Below, piece after piece: positions 1-6,593 of a stretch of 6,939 nucleotides of DNA. Made by a program: the position numbers and the translations under genes. This DNA comes from a bacterium (GTDB taxonomy: Bacteria; Bacteroidota; Ignavibacteria; Kapaibacteriales; UBA2268): the NCBI GenBank assembly GCA_024710535.1, contig JANJUO010000506.1, forward strand, positions 1 through 6,939, in the 5' to 3' direction. The notes under the pieces are model-generated. The model made no database searches and was not told the DNA's origin. It saw only the letters and a list, made by a program, of their open reading frames with translations. Position 1 is the first letter of the stretch. The number at the start of each line of letters is the position of its first letter.

Positions 1-2
1 AT

Positions 3-1691
3 AATGCAAAAGTTTATGCTGATACTACTTTAAAATGGAATTCAATTCCATACATTGATAAATACTATATTCAAATATCTGATTTGATTGATTTTTCAAA
101 TTTAATTATTAATGATTCTTTAATTGGTATGAATAATTTTCCAATAACTAATTATGAATCAAAATCATATTATTGGCGGGTGAAAGCAAAATTTGAAGAT
201 ATTGAAAGTGAGTGGTCTGATGTTTGGAAATTTTCTGTAAAGGGATTGCCTGTTCTTGACTCGATAAAGCAGGTTGAATTATCTGAATCTCTTTTTAAAA
301 CAGAAAGTGAAGTAATTTCTGATGGATTTTCAAATATAACATCAAGAGGTATCTGCTATAATTTTTCAGGAAATCCAACTATTTCAGATGGTTTGGTTAT
401 CAATTCAGGTACAATTGGAATTTTTCAATCAAGTATTGAAAATCCATTAAGTGATACAACTTATTTTATTAGAGCTTATGCTACTAATAGCATTGGCACA
501 GTATATTCCAACGAAATTGAATTATTTTATGAAAGTATTATTTCATCTAAAATCAATTTCAAATCCGGTTGGAATCTCATCTCTTCATACATATCACCCG
601 ATGCTCCGGACTCACTTCAATACATAACATCAGGTTTAAATCCAAATCTTGTGATTATGAAACGAGCTGATGGAAAGATATTTATGCCGGGCGGATTGAA
701 TCAAATTGGTAAATGGGATGTGAAGTTTGGCTATCAAGCATATCTAACAAAAGCTGATACTCTTGGAATTACCGGAACCGCTGTTGTTCCTGAAAATACT
801 CCTGTTTATCTGAATAATGGTTGGTCGATTATTCCATACTTGCGAAATTCGCCGATGAGTATTGTTACTGCTCTTGCTTCGATAACTGATGCAGGTCGCT
901 TAATAATTGTGAAGCGTGCAGATGGTAAAATCTATATGCCGGGAGGAGTTAATCAAATTGGAAATCAATTGCCTGGCGAGGGCTATCAAGCATATCTGAA
1001 TGCAAAAGATACATTAATTTATCCAGCAAATGCTTTGGGAAGAACTGCTTCTTCAAACGTAATACAGGATTTTGACACAAGAAATATCAAACTTGATTAT
1101 GAATTTACAGGCAATAACGCAAGTTTGATAATGGAAATAGATTTAGAAGATAATTCAGAAATTGGTGTAATGAACAATGAAAGCAAGATTGTTGGAGCTG
1201 GACGAGTTGTTGATGGCAGAACTTCTATCGTGATTTGGGGAGATGATGAATCAACAGTTGCTATTGATGGAGCAAATGAAAATTACGAATTACGAATTAT
1301 GAATTTCGATGTTAATTCAGGAAAATACACAGAATTAAAAGGCATCGAATACGCAGATATTATTTCAAACAAGACCTTTAAGACATTGTTGTATAATAAA
1401 GATGCGGTTTATGTTGCAAAAGCAATCACAAGTAATTTGAAATTAACTGTTAATCCAAATCCATTCTCAAACAGCACAGAAGTAATTTACGAATTAGCAG
1501 AAGATTGCGAAATTGAACTCTCACTCTTCGACCTTAGCGGCAGAAAAGTACTCGAATTAGCAAATGGAACACAAACAAAAGGAACACACAAACTCACAAT
1601 CAACGCAGCAAATCTCACTTCCGGCACCTATAACGTAATTCTAAAAAGTTGCGGAAAGAGTGTGAGCGAGAGAGTAGTGGTGGTGAGGTAG
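3..1691 (+). CDS. T9SS-sorted multidomain surface protein, 5' end outside window
   Basis: This is the C-terminal 562 residues of a secreted protein whose start lies left of the window. The frame is open from nt 3, and the residues before the TTG at nt 84 (for example TTLKWNSIPYIDKYYIQIS) continue an FN3-like fold, so that TTG is not the start. Domains in order: FN3-like (about nt 3-248, ending in YYWRVKAK and a WSDVWKFSV strand); a second FN3-like repeat of the Bacteroidota 'SRGICY..SGNPTISDG...YFIRAYATNSIGTVYSNE' kind (about nt 249-535); two GWN units (nt 567-1022); a beta-rich module with IVIWGDDES (about nt 1080-1425); and a type A T9SS sorting domain (nt 1449-1691) starting VNPNPFSN and ending SERVVVVR. 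In this family type the C-terminus directs export through T9SS and is normally cleaved on the outside. The specific function is unknown; adhesion or a ligand-binding shell is plausible. A terminator follows directly. Confidence 0.9.
   Translation, partial: NAKVYADTTLKWNSIPYIDKYYIQISDLIDFSNLIINDSLIGMNNFPITNYESKSYYWRVKAKFEDIESEWSDVWKFSVKGLPVLDSIKQVELSESLFKTESEVISDGFSNITSRGICYNFSGNPTISDGLVINSGTIGIFQSSIENPLSDTTYFIRAYATNSIGTVYSNEIELFYESIISSKINFKSGWNLISSYISPDAPDSLQYITSGLNPNLVIMKRADGKIFMPGGLNQIGKWDVKFGYQAYLTKADTLGITGTAVVPENTPVYLNNGWSIIPYLRNSPMSIVTALASITDAGRLIIVKRADGKIYMPGGVNQIGNQLPGEGYQAYLNAKDTLIYPANALGRTASSNVIQDFDTRNIKLDYEFTGNNASLIMEIDLEDNSEIGVMNNESKIVGAGRVVDGRTSIVIWGDDESTVAIDGANENYELRIMNFDVNSGKYTELKGIEYADIISNKTFKTLLYNKDAVYVAKAITSNLKLTVNPNPFSNSTEVIYELAEDCEIELSLFDLSGRKVLELANGTQTKGTHKLTINAANLTSGTYNVILKSCGKSVSERVVVVR
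567..1022 (+). repeat. Tandem 84-codon GWN-type protein repeat, two copies
   Basis: Two copies of a module start at nt 567 (GWNLISSY) and nt 819 (GWSIIPYL), exactly 252 nt apart. The register stays ungapped: KRADGKI begins at nt 660 and 912, and GYQAYL at nt 729 and 981. Both share the core KRADGKI[FY]MPGG[LV]NQIG and end with a DTL motif. The second copy carries LRNSPMSIVTALASI. I recognise this layout (GWN...K..G..Y.P...IG......GYQ) from many T9SS-exported Bacteroidota and Ignavibacteria proteins, where it also occurs in pairs, but I cannot name a database family. DNA identity is moderate, so the duplication is old. Confidence 0.85.
1281..1305 (+). repeat. AATTACG/AATTATG heptanucleotide repeat inside the coding region
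   Basis: Three successive 7-nt units (AATTACG, AATTACG, AATTATG) plus a partial AATT lie in frame in the first gene and encode NYELRIMN. Seven is not a multiple of three, so gain or loss of one unit would shift the frame and remove the T9SS sorting domain. The reading frame is intact in this copy. Confidence 0.75.
1449..1691 (+). repeat. T9SS type A sorting-domain cassette, copy 1
   Basis: This stretch encodes 80 residues from VNPNPFSN to the C-terminus plus the stop codon. It includes the LFDLSGRKVLEL strand and a closing LTSGTYNVIL...SERVVVVR, as in the Por secretion system C-terminal sorting domain (TIGR04183 type). By hand alignment it matches nt 5885-6127 without gaps: 70 of 80 residues and about 85% of bases are identical. 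It is visibly richer in G and C than the surrounding coding DNA. Confidence 0.9.
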
Positions 1692-1715
1692 GGAAATAAT
1701 TTCAATTTAGAATAT

Positions 1716-1749
1716 AACTGCTCTAAACAGATGTATAGAGCAGTTTTTT
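1716..1749 (+). terminator. Intrinsic terminator after the first gene
   Basis: A perfect 10-bp inverted repeat, AACTGCTCTA (1716-1725) and TAGAGCAGTT (1736-1745), encloses a 10-nt loop. A run of six T (1744-1749) follows, then ATTTT. It begins 25 nt after the stop codon and should end transcription of the first gene, separating it from the downstream operon. Confidence 0.88.
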
Positions 1750-1762
1750 ATTTTCATAAGAA

Positions 1763-1794
1763 TTTGTTTTTATGTAATTATATTCGTAATTTAG
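1763..1794 (+). promoter_or_regulatory. Candidate Bacteroidota-type promoter for the VWA/lectin operon
   Basis: TTTG at 1763-1766 and TAATTTAG at 1787-1794 are separated by 20 nt. They resemble the Bacteroidota vegetative promoter (-33 TTTG, -7 TAnnTTTG), with one mismatch in the -7 element. The site lies between the terminator and the ATG at 1826 and would give a leader of roughly 25 nt. In DNA this AT-rich such a match can arise by chance. Confidence 0.3.
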
Positions 1795-1825
1795 AATTTG
1801 TTTAGGACTTCTTTGGATTTATTAA

Positions 1826-4144
1826 ATGAAAACTAAAAATTCAATTATTAGTTATTTAAAGTTAAGATTTTTCTTTATAAAAATTCTAATCACATTTATC
1901 ATCTTTTTTGGAATGAACTTATTTATTTCATTTGCTCAGAATTTGACAATTCTAAATGTTGATACATCCGCTTATCCAATTATGAAAATGGATTTTGTTT
2001 TAACAGATTCTAAAGGTAAGCAAATCAAAAATATAAATATTTCAGATTTTGAATTGATTGAAAATGGCGAAAAAAAGGTAATAACTCATTTAGTTTGCAA
2101 GCCAGATACTCCACCAAGAGATGTTTCTGTTGTATTGAGTTTGGATGTTTCTGGCTCGATGACAAATTTAATTGGCGATACTATGTCAATTGAATATGCA
2201 AGAGAAACAGCCAAAACTTTAGTAAATGCAATTGAACTTTCTCCATCTGATTTTGCTATGCAAGTGTGCCATTCTCGTGCAGACTTAGTTACAGATTTTA
2301 CTGAAGATAAGGAACTTATTTTAAGTAAAATATCAGATGTTTATTCTTATGGGGGAAATGATTTTATAGAACAATTGCTTAATAAATATACTGGCTTATT
2401 AAACATTGCCAAAACTGGAAAAAATAAGCGAGTTGCGATTCTTTATACAGACGGCTGGTATAGCCAATTAAGACAGGAAGATTTATATGAATGTATGGAC
2501 ATTTGCAAATACTATGACATTCAATTTAATGCAATAATTTATAATTCTGCTGATATTGAACAGGATGGAATAAAGGTTTCTTTAAAGAAATTGTGTGATT
2601 ATACGGGTGGTATGTTTACTGATGGAGTTATTGGAAAAGAAGCCGCAATAAATATCGCATATCATTTACAACAGAGAATTCAATCTCATACTCCTTGTAC
2701 AATTTCTTGGGATGGTGGAAAGTGCAACTTATTTAAATATGATTTACAATTGAAGTACAATCCTCTAAATGTATCAGATTCAAAACTATATACACCAGCC
2801 CAAAGATATTTATTGAAAGTTAAATTCAACAAACAAACCATTCACTTTATTGACCCTGAGCCAAATGTTTTGATGGAAAAAAGTATAACAATCCAATCAA
2901 TAGGAACAATTGTAGATGTTTCCAAAATACTTTCATCCGACCCAAATTTTAAAGTAACACCAGATAACTTTTATTTGCTACCAGGCGAATCAACAGATTT
3001 AAAAATAAGTTATTTGCCCAAGAATCAAAATTTCAAAAATGTAACGCTTACATTTGTTAATGATGATTGCAATTTTACTTATAAAGTTTATGCTCGCCAT
3101 AAAGACTTCCCAAAAGAAGATATTCCATTAGAATTAACGCATCCAAATGGGAAAGAAGTTTTTATTGCTGGCTCTGATACTGTAATTACTTGGGATGGAA
3201 TAGACCCTAATCAAAGAGTTAAATTAGAATATAGGATTAATGATTCCTCCCCTTGGGTAACAATTGCTGATAATATTTATGGACTTTCATATAATTTCAA
3301 AGTACCAGTGGTAGAAAGCGATAATTATTTGGCTAGAGTAATATTGCTTGACCATCCAATGAAAGAAGAAGATTTTGTTGTAATTTATCCCGGAAAGTTT
3401 ATGATGGGGAATACGGGTAAATTTATAGATACATTTATTTCAGTAAACGAATTTCCAGTTCATGAAGTTACATTAACTAAAACAATTTATATGAGTAAAT
3501 ATGAAGTTACTGAAAAACTTTACAGAAAAATTATTGGCAGAATTGACAAATATAGTAAAGGACTCAATTATCCTGCTGTTTATTTAACATTTCGAGAAGT
3601 TTTAGATTTCTGTAACGAGTTGAGTAAATGGGAAGGATTGGAACCTTGTTATATATTTAGTTGGGATTTGGGTATGTATGAGTGGAAAGTTGTTTGTGAT
3701 TTCTCCGCAAATGGCTATAGATTACCTCTTGAAGCAGAATGGGAATATGCTTGCAAAGCAGGAACAACAACAGATTTATATAATGGCAATTTGATTAATT
3801 TATCTTGTAATCCAATAGATAATAACTTAGCAAAAATTGCTTGGTATAAATGCAATTCAAATTATTCTGTTGAGGAAGTTGGGAAAAAACAACCCAATGC
3901 ATTAGGTTTATATGATATGTTAGGAAATGCTAATGAATGGACTTGGAGCCCTTATGTAAAATATACCAAGGAACCAATAACAAATCCATACACACCAACT
4001 ATTGTTATTCCTGGTGATTTTGTAACAAAAGGCAGTGATAATTATGGTGAAGCAGGATATGTAAGAAGTTCGGCAAGAATACCATATTATATGAATTCGG
4101 AAAATTGGGTTCTTGGATTCAGAATAGTTAGAAATATAGATTAG
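1826..4144 (+). CDS. Exported VWA, HYDIN-like and SUMF1-like multidomain protein
   Basis: A 772-residue protein. The ATG is directly preceded by an in-frame TAA, so the start cannot be further upstream; no clear Shine-Dalgarno precedes it. Residues 1-38 look like a long signal peptide (basic start, hydrophobic stretch about 16-36, likely cleavage near ISFA/Q) with no lipobox cysteine. A von Willebrand factor A domain (about 98-285) has the metal-site motif DVSGS (107-111) and YTDG (207-210). The loop that usually supplies a metal-binding Thr reads YGGNDF (175-180), so the metal site may be altered. Next come a HYDIN/choice-of-anchor-D-like beta domain (about 330-425), an Ig-like module with HPNGKEVFIAGSDTVITW (439-456), and a SUMF1/formylglycine-generating-enzyme-like domain (about 518-770) with MSKYEVTEKLY, NGYRLPLEAEWEYA, LGLYDMLGNANEWTW and a final GFRIVRN. 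The usual catalytic Cys position near the end reads YVRSSAR, so enzyme activity is unlikely. There is no T9SS sorting domain. It is probably the first gene of an operon with the lectin gene 15 nt downstream. The protein may act in surface binding or assembly; this is inferred. Confidence 0.88.
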   Translation: MKTKNSIISYLKLRFFFIKILITFIIFFGMNLFISFAQNLTILNVDTSAYPIMKMDFVLTDSKGKQIKNINISDFELIENGEKKVITHLVCKPDTPPRDVSVVLSLDVSGSMTNLIGDTMSIEYARETAKTLVNAIELSPSDFAMQVCHSRADLVTDFTEDKELILSKISDVYSYGGNDFIEQLLNKYTGLLNIAKTGKNKRVAILYTDGWYSQLRQEDLYECMDICKYYDIQFNAIIYNSADIEQDGIKVSLKKLCDYTGGMFTDGVIGKEAAINIAYHLQQRIQSHTPCTISWDGGKCNLFKYDLQLKYNPLNVSDSKLYTPAQRYLLKVKFNKQTIHFIDPEPNVLMEKSITIQSIGTIVDVSKILSSDPNFKVTPDNFYLLPGESTDLKISYLPKNQNFKNVTLTFVNDDCNFTYKVYARHKDFPKEDIPLELTHPNGKEVFIAGSDTVITWDGIDPNQRVKLEYRINDSSPWVTIADNIYGLSYNFKVPVVESDNYLARVILLDHPMKEEDFVVIYPGKFMMGNTGKFIDTFISVNEFPVHEVTLTKTIYMSKYEVTEKLYRKIIGRIDKYSKGLNYPAVYLTFREVLDFCNELSKWEGLEPCYIFSWDLGMYEWKVVCDFSANGYRLPLEAEWEYACKAGTTTDLYNGNLINLSCNPIDNNLAKIAWYKCNSNYSVEEVGKKQPNALGLYDMLGNANEWTWSPYVKYTKEPITNPYTPTIVIPGDFVTKGSDNYGEAGYVRSSARIPYYMNSENWVLGFRIVRNID

Positions 4145-4147
4145 AAA

Positions 4148-4153
4148 AAGGAG
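4148..4153 (+). promoter_or_regulatory. Shine-Dalgarno of the lectin gene
   Basis: AAGGAG lies 6 nt before the ATG at 4160, inside the 15-nt gap between the two genes. An in-frame TAA at 4154-4156 excludes any earlier start, so this site fixes the start codon. The other ATG starts in the window have no comparable site. Confidence 0.85.
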
Positions 4154-4159
4154 TAAATT

Positions 4160-6127
4160 ATGAAAATCAAATATTATTTCTTGATTGTTTTTTTTATATT
4201 TAATTTAAATGCATTTTCGCAAATTAAATCTGATACTTCAAATTTCTATTGGAGTGTGGTTTCACCAGTTTGCATTGGTTATGACATCGATTTTGGCAAT
4301 GCAATTATTGATAAAGCAAAAGATACACTGATAATGAATTATTTAATAAACATAGGTAGGGCAAATGCAAGGATTGATTCTGTTTACATAGTCGGGGTAG
4401 ATTCCTCCAATTTTGAAATTCTTGCTGGCTCTCATCCATATACACTTAATATTAAAGATACACATCATATTGAATTAAGATTCAAACCTAATAAAAAAGG
4501 ACCTCATTTAGCAGAACTTAATATACAATTTAATGGTAAAGTTCTTAAATATCAATTAAAAGGAATTGGGGTTGAATCTAATTTTGTATTAAAATGGGGT
4601 CAGATTGATTGTGGATATGTTTATTTGAGAGATTCGATAATAAACAAAAAAGCATTTATTATTTCCAACAATGGAAACGAACCAATTTTTATAAATAATG
4701 TAAAAAAAGCCGGTACCAATCGAACTGATTTTACTCTAATACCATCATTCGATACATTAACAATATTCCCAAACGAAACTCATCAATTAGATATAAAATT
4801 CAAGCCAAGTAAGAAAGGCAGGACAAGTGGAGCTCTTGAGTTTTATCACGACAAGATTGGTTCTCCGGGTATCTTGCAACTTTTTGGAACAGGGTTGGAA
4901 TTAAATCCCAAAATTTCATCTAATAGTCCAATATGTATTGGTGATAATTTACAACTTTTTGTAGAATTACCAGCAAATTTAGACAATTATGAACATTTTT
5001 GGTATGGTCCTGACGGATTCATCTCAAACAAAGCAAATCCAATAATAAAAAATGTAACAAAAGCAAATAGTGGAATTTATTACTATTTTACAAAGTTAAA
5101 ATCGATATATTCAGATACCATAACAAAGGAAATAATCATTTCAAATCATCAGGTAAATGTTGGTGATAGTAGTATCATCTTTGTTGGAAGTGCAAAAAAA
5201 GTAAAAAAACACATAAAACTTACTGATGCAAAAACATGGAATGGCGGTTCGATCTGGTTAAAAAATCGATTTTCAGTATATAATGATTTTGAAACTACTT
5301 TTAAATTTAGTGTTCACTATGGCGACAATAATAATGAAAAAGAGTACTCTATTCCCGGTGCAGATGGAATTGCCTTAGTTTTCCAAAATCATAATTATCC
5401 TATGCTTGGAGAAGTTGGAGGATCTATTAGTTATGTTGGCATCGAAAATAGTATTGCAGTAGAATTTGATTTATACAAAAATAAATATGATCCAAATGGA
5501 AACCATGTAGCAGTACAAACAATGGGTAGTAAACCAAATACTGCCGACCACTCAATTGAATCTTCTTGCCTTGGAATAAATTCTAATATGATTCTGATTC
5601 AACAAGATAGCATTTATTATGTCAAAATTGAATATAGTAATTCAATGCACTATTTAAAAATATGGATAGATAAAAATGAAAATTGGCAAACTCCTACTTT
5701 GACAATTGATAATTTTGATTTAGGAGATTATTTGAATCTTGAAGAAGATGAATATGTATATTTAGGCTTCACATCTGCCACCGGCAATGCTTTTCAAGAA
5801 CATAGAATTTATGATTGGACAATACCTTGTGATAATCAAATTTTGACTGTCCAAAACAACATTGAAGAATATATTCAATTAAAAGTTAATCCAAATCCAT
5901 TCTCAAACACAACAGAAGTGGTTTATGAATTAGCAGAAGATTGTGAAATCGAACTCGCTTTATTCGATATCGGTAGCAGAAAAGTACTCGATTTAGCAAA
6001 TGGCACGGAAACTAAAGGTACTCACAAACTCACAATCAACGCAGAAAATCTAACCTCCGGTACCTACAACGTAATATTAAAAAGTTGTGGAAAGAGCGTA
6101 AGTGAGAGAGTAGTGGTAGTGAAGTAG
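4160..6127 (+). CDS. T9SS-sorted L-type lectin protein with HYDIN-like and Ig-like domains
   Basis: A 655-residue protein with a signal peptide (1-20: MKIK, hydrophobic core, likely cleavage AFS/Q). Two HYDIN/choice-of-anchor-D-like beta domains follow: about 38-138, with IDFGNA and ELRFKPNKKG, and about 140-247, with IDCGYV and DIKFKPSKKG, each closing with a G[IT]G motif. An Ig-like domain (about 248-330) has SNSPICIGDNLQL and WYGPDGF. An L-type (legume-lectin-like) domain spans about 333-557, with GADGIALVFQN (Asp402), VEFDLYKN (Glu435, Asp437), NGNH (446-449) and YVYLGFTSATG; the acidic and Asn residues fit the calcium and sugar site of this fold. A type A T9SS sorting domain starts at residue 576 (VNPNPFSN). 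The protein is expected to be exported by Sec, moved across the outer membrane by T9SS and to bind glycans at the surface. The sugar cannot be predicted. It is co-directional with the VWA gene, 15 nt behind it, and followed by a strong terminator. Confidence 0.9.
   Translation: MKIKYYFLIVFFIFNLNAFSQIKSDTSNFYWSVVSPVCIGYDIDFGNAIIDKAKDTLIMNYLINIGRANARIDSVYIVGVDSSNFEILAGSHPYTLNIKDTHHIELRFKPNKKGPHLAELNIQFNGKVLKYQLKGIGVESNFVLKWGQIDCGYVYLRDSIINKKAFIISNNGNEPIFINNVKKAGTNRTDFTLIPSFDTLTIFPNETHQLDIKFKPSKKGRTSGALEFYHDKIGSPGILQLFGTGLELNPKISSNSPICIGDNLQLFVELPANLDNYEHFWYGPDGFISNKANPIIKNVTKANSGIYYYFTKLKSIYSDTITKEIIISNHQVNVGDSSIIFVGSAKKVKKHIKLTDAKTWNGGSIWLKNRFSVYNDFETTFKFSVHYGDNNNEKEYSIPGADGIALVFQNHNYPMLGEVGGSISYVGIENSIAVEFDLYKNKYDPNGNHVAVQTMGSKPNTADHSIESSCLGINSNMILIQQDSIYYVKIEYSNSMHYLKIWIDKNENWQTPTLTIDNFDLGDYLNLEEDEYVYLGFTSATGNAFQEHRIYDWTIPCDNQILTVQNNIEEYIQLKVNPNPFSNTTEVVYELAEDCEIELALFDIGSRKVLDLANGTETKGTHKLTINAENLTSGTYNVILKSCGKSVSERVVVVK
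5885..6127 (+). repeat. T9SS type A sorting-domain cassette, copy 2
   Basis: This encodes the last 80 residues of the lectin protein and aligns without gaps to nt 1449-1691. Ten residues differ. About 37 of 243 bases differ, roughly two thirds of them silent, pointing to selection on the protein rather than very recent copying. The usual Ser-Gly-Arg turn (DLSGRKV in copy 1) reads DIGSRKV here. Confidence 0.88.
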
Positions 6128-6171
6128 GGAATAATATTCTTCCTTCAGTAGTTACAACTAATGCACAAAAT

Positions 6172-6190
6172 GTCGGATGTAACATCCGAC
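6172..6190. repeat. GTCGGATGT palindrome, REP-like hairpin
   Basis: GTCGGATGT (6172-6180) and ACATCCGAC (6182-6190) are perfect inverted copies around a single A; as a hairpin this would be 7-8 bp with a 3-5 nt loop. No T run follows on either side, so it is not an intrinsic terminator. Its GC content stands out from the surroundings. A dispersed palindromic repeat or a protein-binding site is possible, but copy number cannot be seen from one window. Confidence 0.55.
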
Positions 6191-6209
6191 TGAACAATAG
6201 AAACAAATT

Positions 6210-6246
6210 AACCTTCCGAAGAATAAAATCTTCGGAAGGTTTTTTT
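6210..6246 (+). terminator. Strong intrinsic terminator of the VWA/lectin operon
   Basis: A perfect 12-bp stem, ACCTTCCGAAGA (6211-6222) with TCTTCGGAAGGT (6229-6240), extends by one A-T pair (6210/6241) and encloses the loop ATAAAA. Seven T (6240-6246) follow. It sits between convergent genes. On the minus strand the following DNA reads TAATTTGTTT, so it may also weakly terminate the nucleotidyltransferase transcript. Confidence 0.93.
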
Positions 6247-6293
6247 GTTGAATTAATACTGTTTTACTATTGAAATTTATTCAATCGTTTTCA

Positions 6294-6593
6294 TTATTTA
6301 TTTCTTAAATTAAAATTTGGTGCTTCATGAAAATATTTTCCATATTTTTTTATATGCTTTACAAAACTGGAATCCGATTCCAAAGGTACGATATCAACTG
6401 TTTTCAAAATAATATCTTCCAAATCAGCACCAAATAGAATGAACTTAGATGGCTCTATACCTTCAACACCCAAATCCAAATCAACTGCATTTTGCGGGTC
6501 GTCCAAAGCACTGCCAAACAAAAGCAATTTAGAAGCACCGTATTTTTTTGCAAGATTAATTGCAGAGTTAATATTTTCTTGAGTTATTCCCAT
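6294..6593 (-). CDS. Small MNT-type nucleotidyltransferase domain protein
   Basis: A 99-residue protein of the minimal nucleotidyltransferase (polymerase beta-like) superfamily. It has LLLFGSAL (23-30) followed by VDLDLGVEG (37-45) and VDIVPL (66-71). These supply the Gly-Ser loop and the three acidic residues (Asp38, Asp40, Asp67) expected for two-metal nucleotidyl transfer, so the active site looks intact. The ATG at 6593-6591 is the only good start: an in-frame stop lies 18 nt upstream and no Shine-Dalgarno is seen. Relatives include MntA-type antitoxins, which AMPylate HEPN toxins, and housekeeping transferases. No HEPN gene lies next to it here: the lectin gene is downstream in convergent orientation, and a plus-strand gene starts upstream. 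The substrate is therefore unknown. AT-rich codon use matches the neighbours. Confidence 0.85.
   Translation of the reverse strand: MGITQENINSAINLAKKYGASKLLLFGSALDDPQNAVDLDLGVEGIEPSKFILFGADLEDIILKTVDIVPLESDSSFVKHIKKYGKYFHEAPNFNLRNK

Noticed and set aside
84..86. TTG as translation start of the first gene
   Set aside because: The frame is open upstream to the window edge and encodes domain sequence there; no Shine-Dalgarno or signal peptide follows the TTG.
1716..1745. Riboswitch or small RNA upstream of the VWA gene
   Set aside because: The structure is a simple hairpin with a T run directly after the previous gene, fully explained as a terminator.
3377..4141. Active formylglycine-generating enzyme
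   Set aside because: The domain fold is recognisable, but the cysteine expected in the C-terminal CR motif is replaced (YVRSSAR).
6172..6190. Palindrome as a second terminator
   Set aside because: No T run follows on either strand, and the adjacent hairpin at 6210-6246 already meets all terminator criteria.
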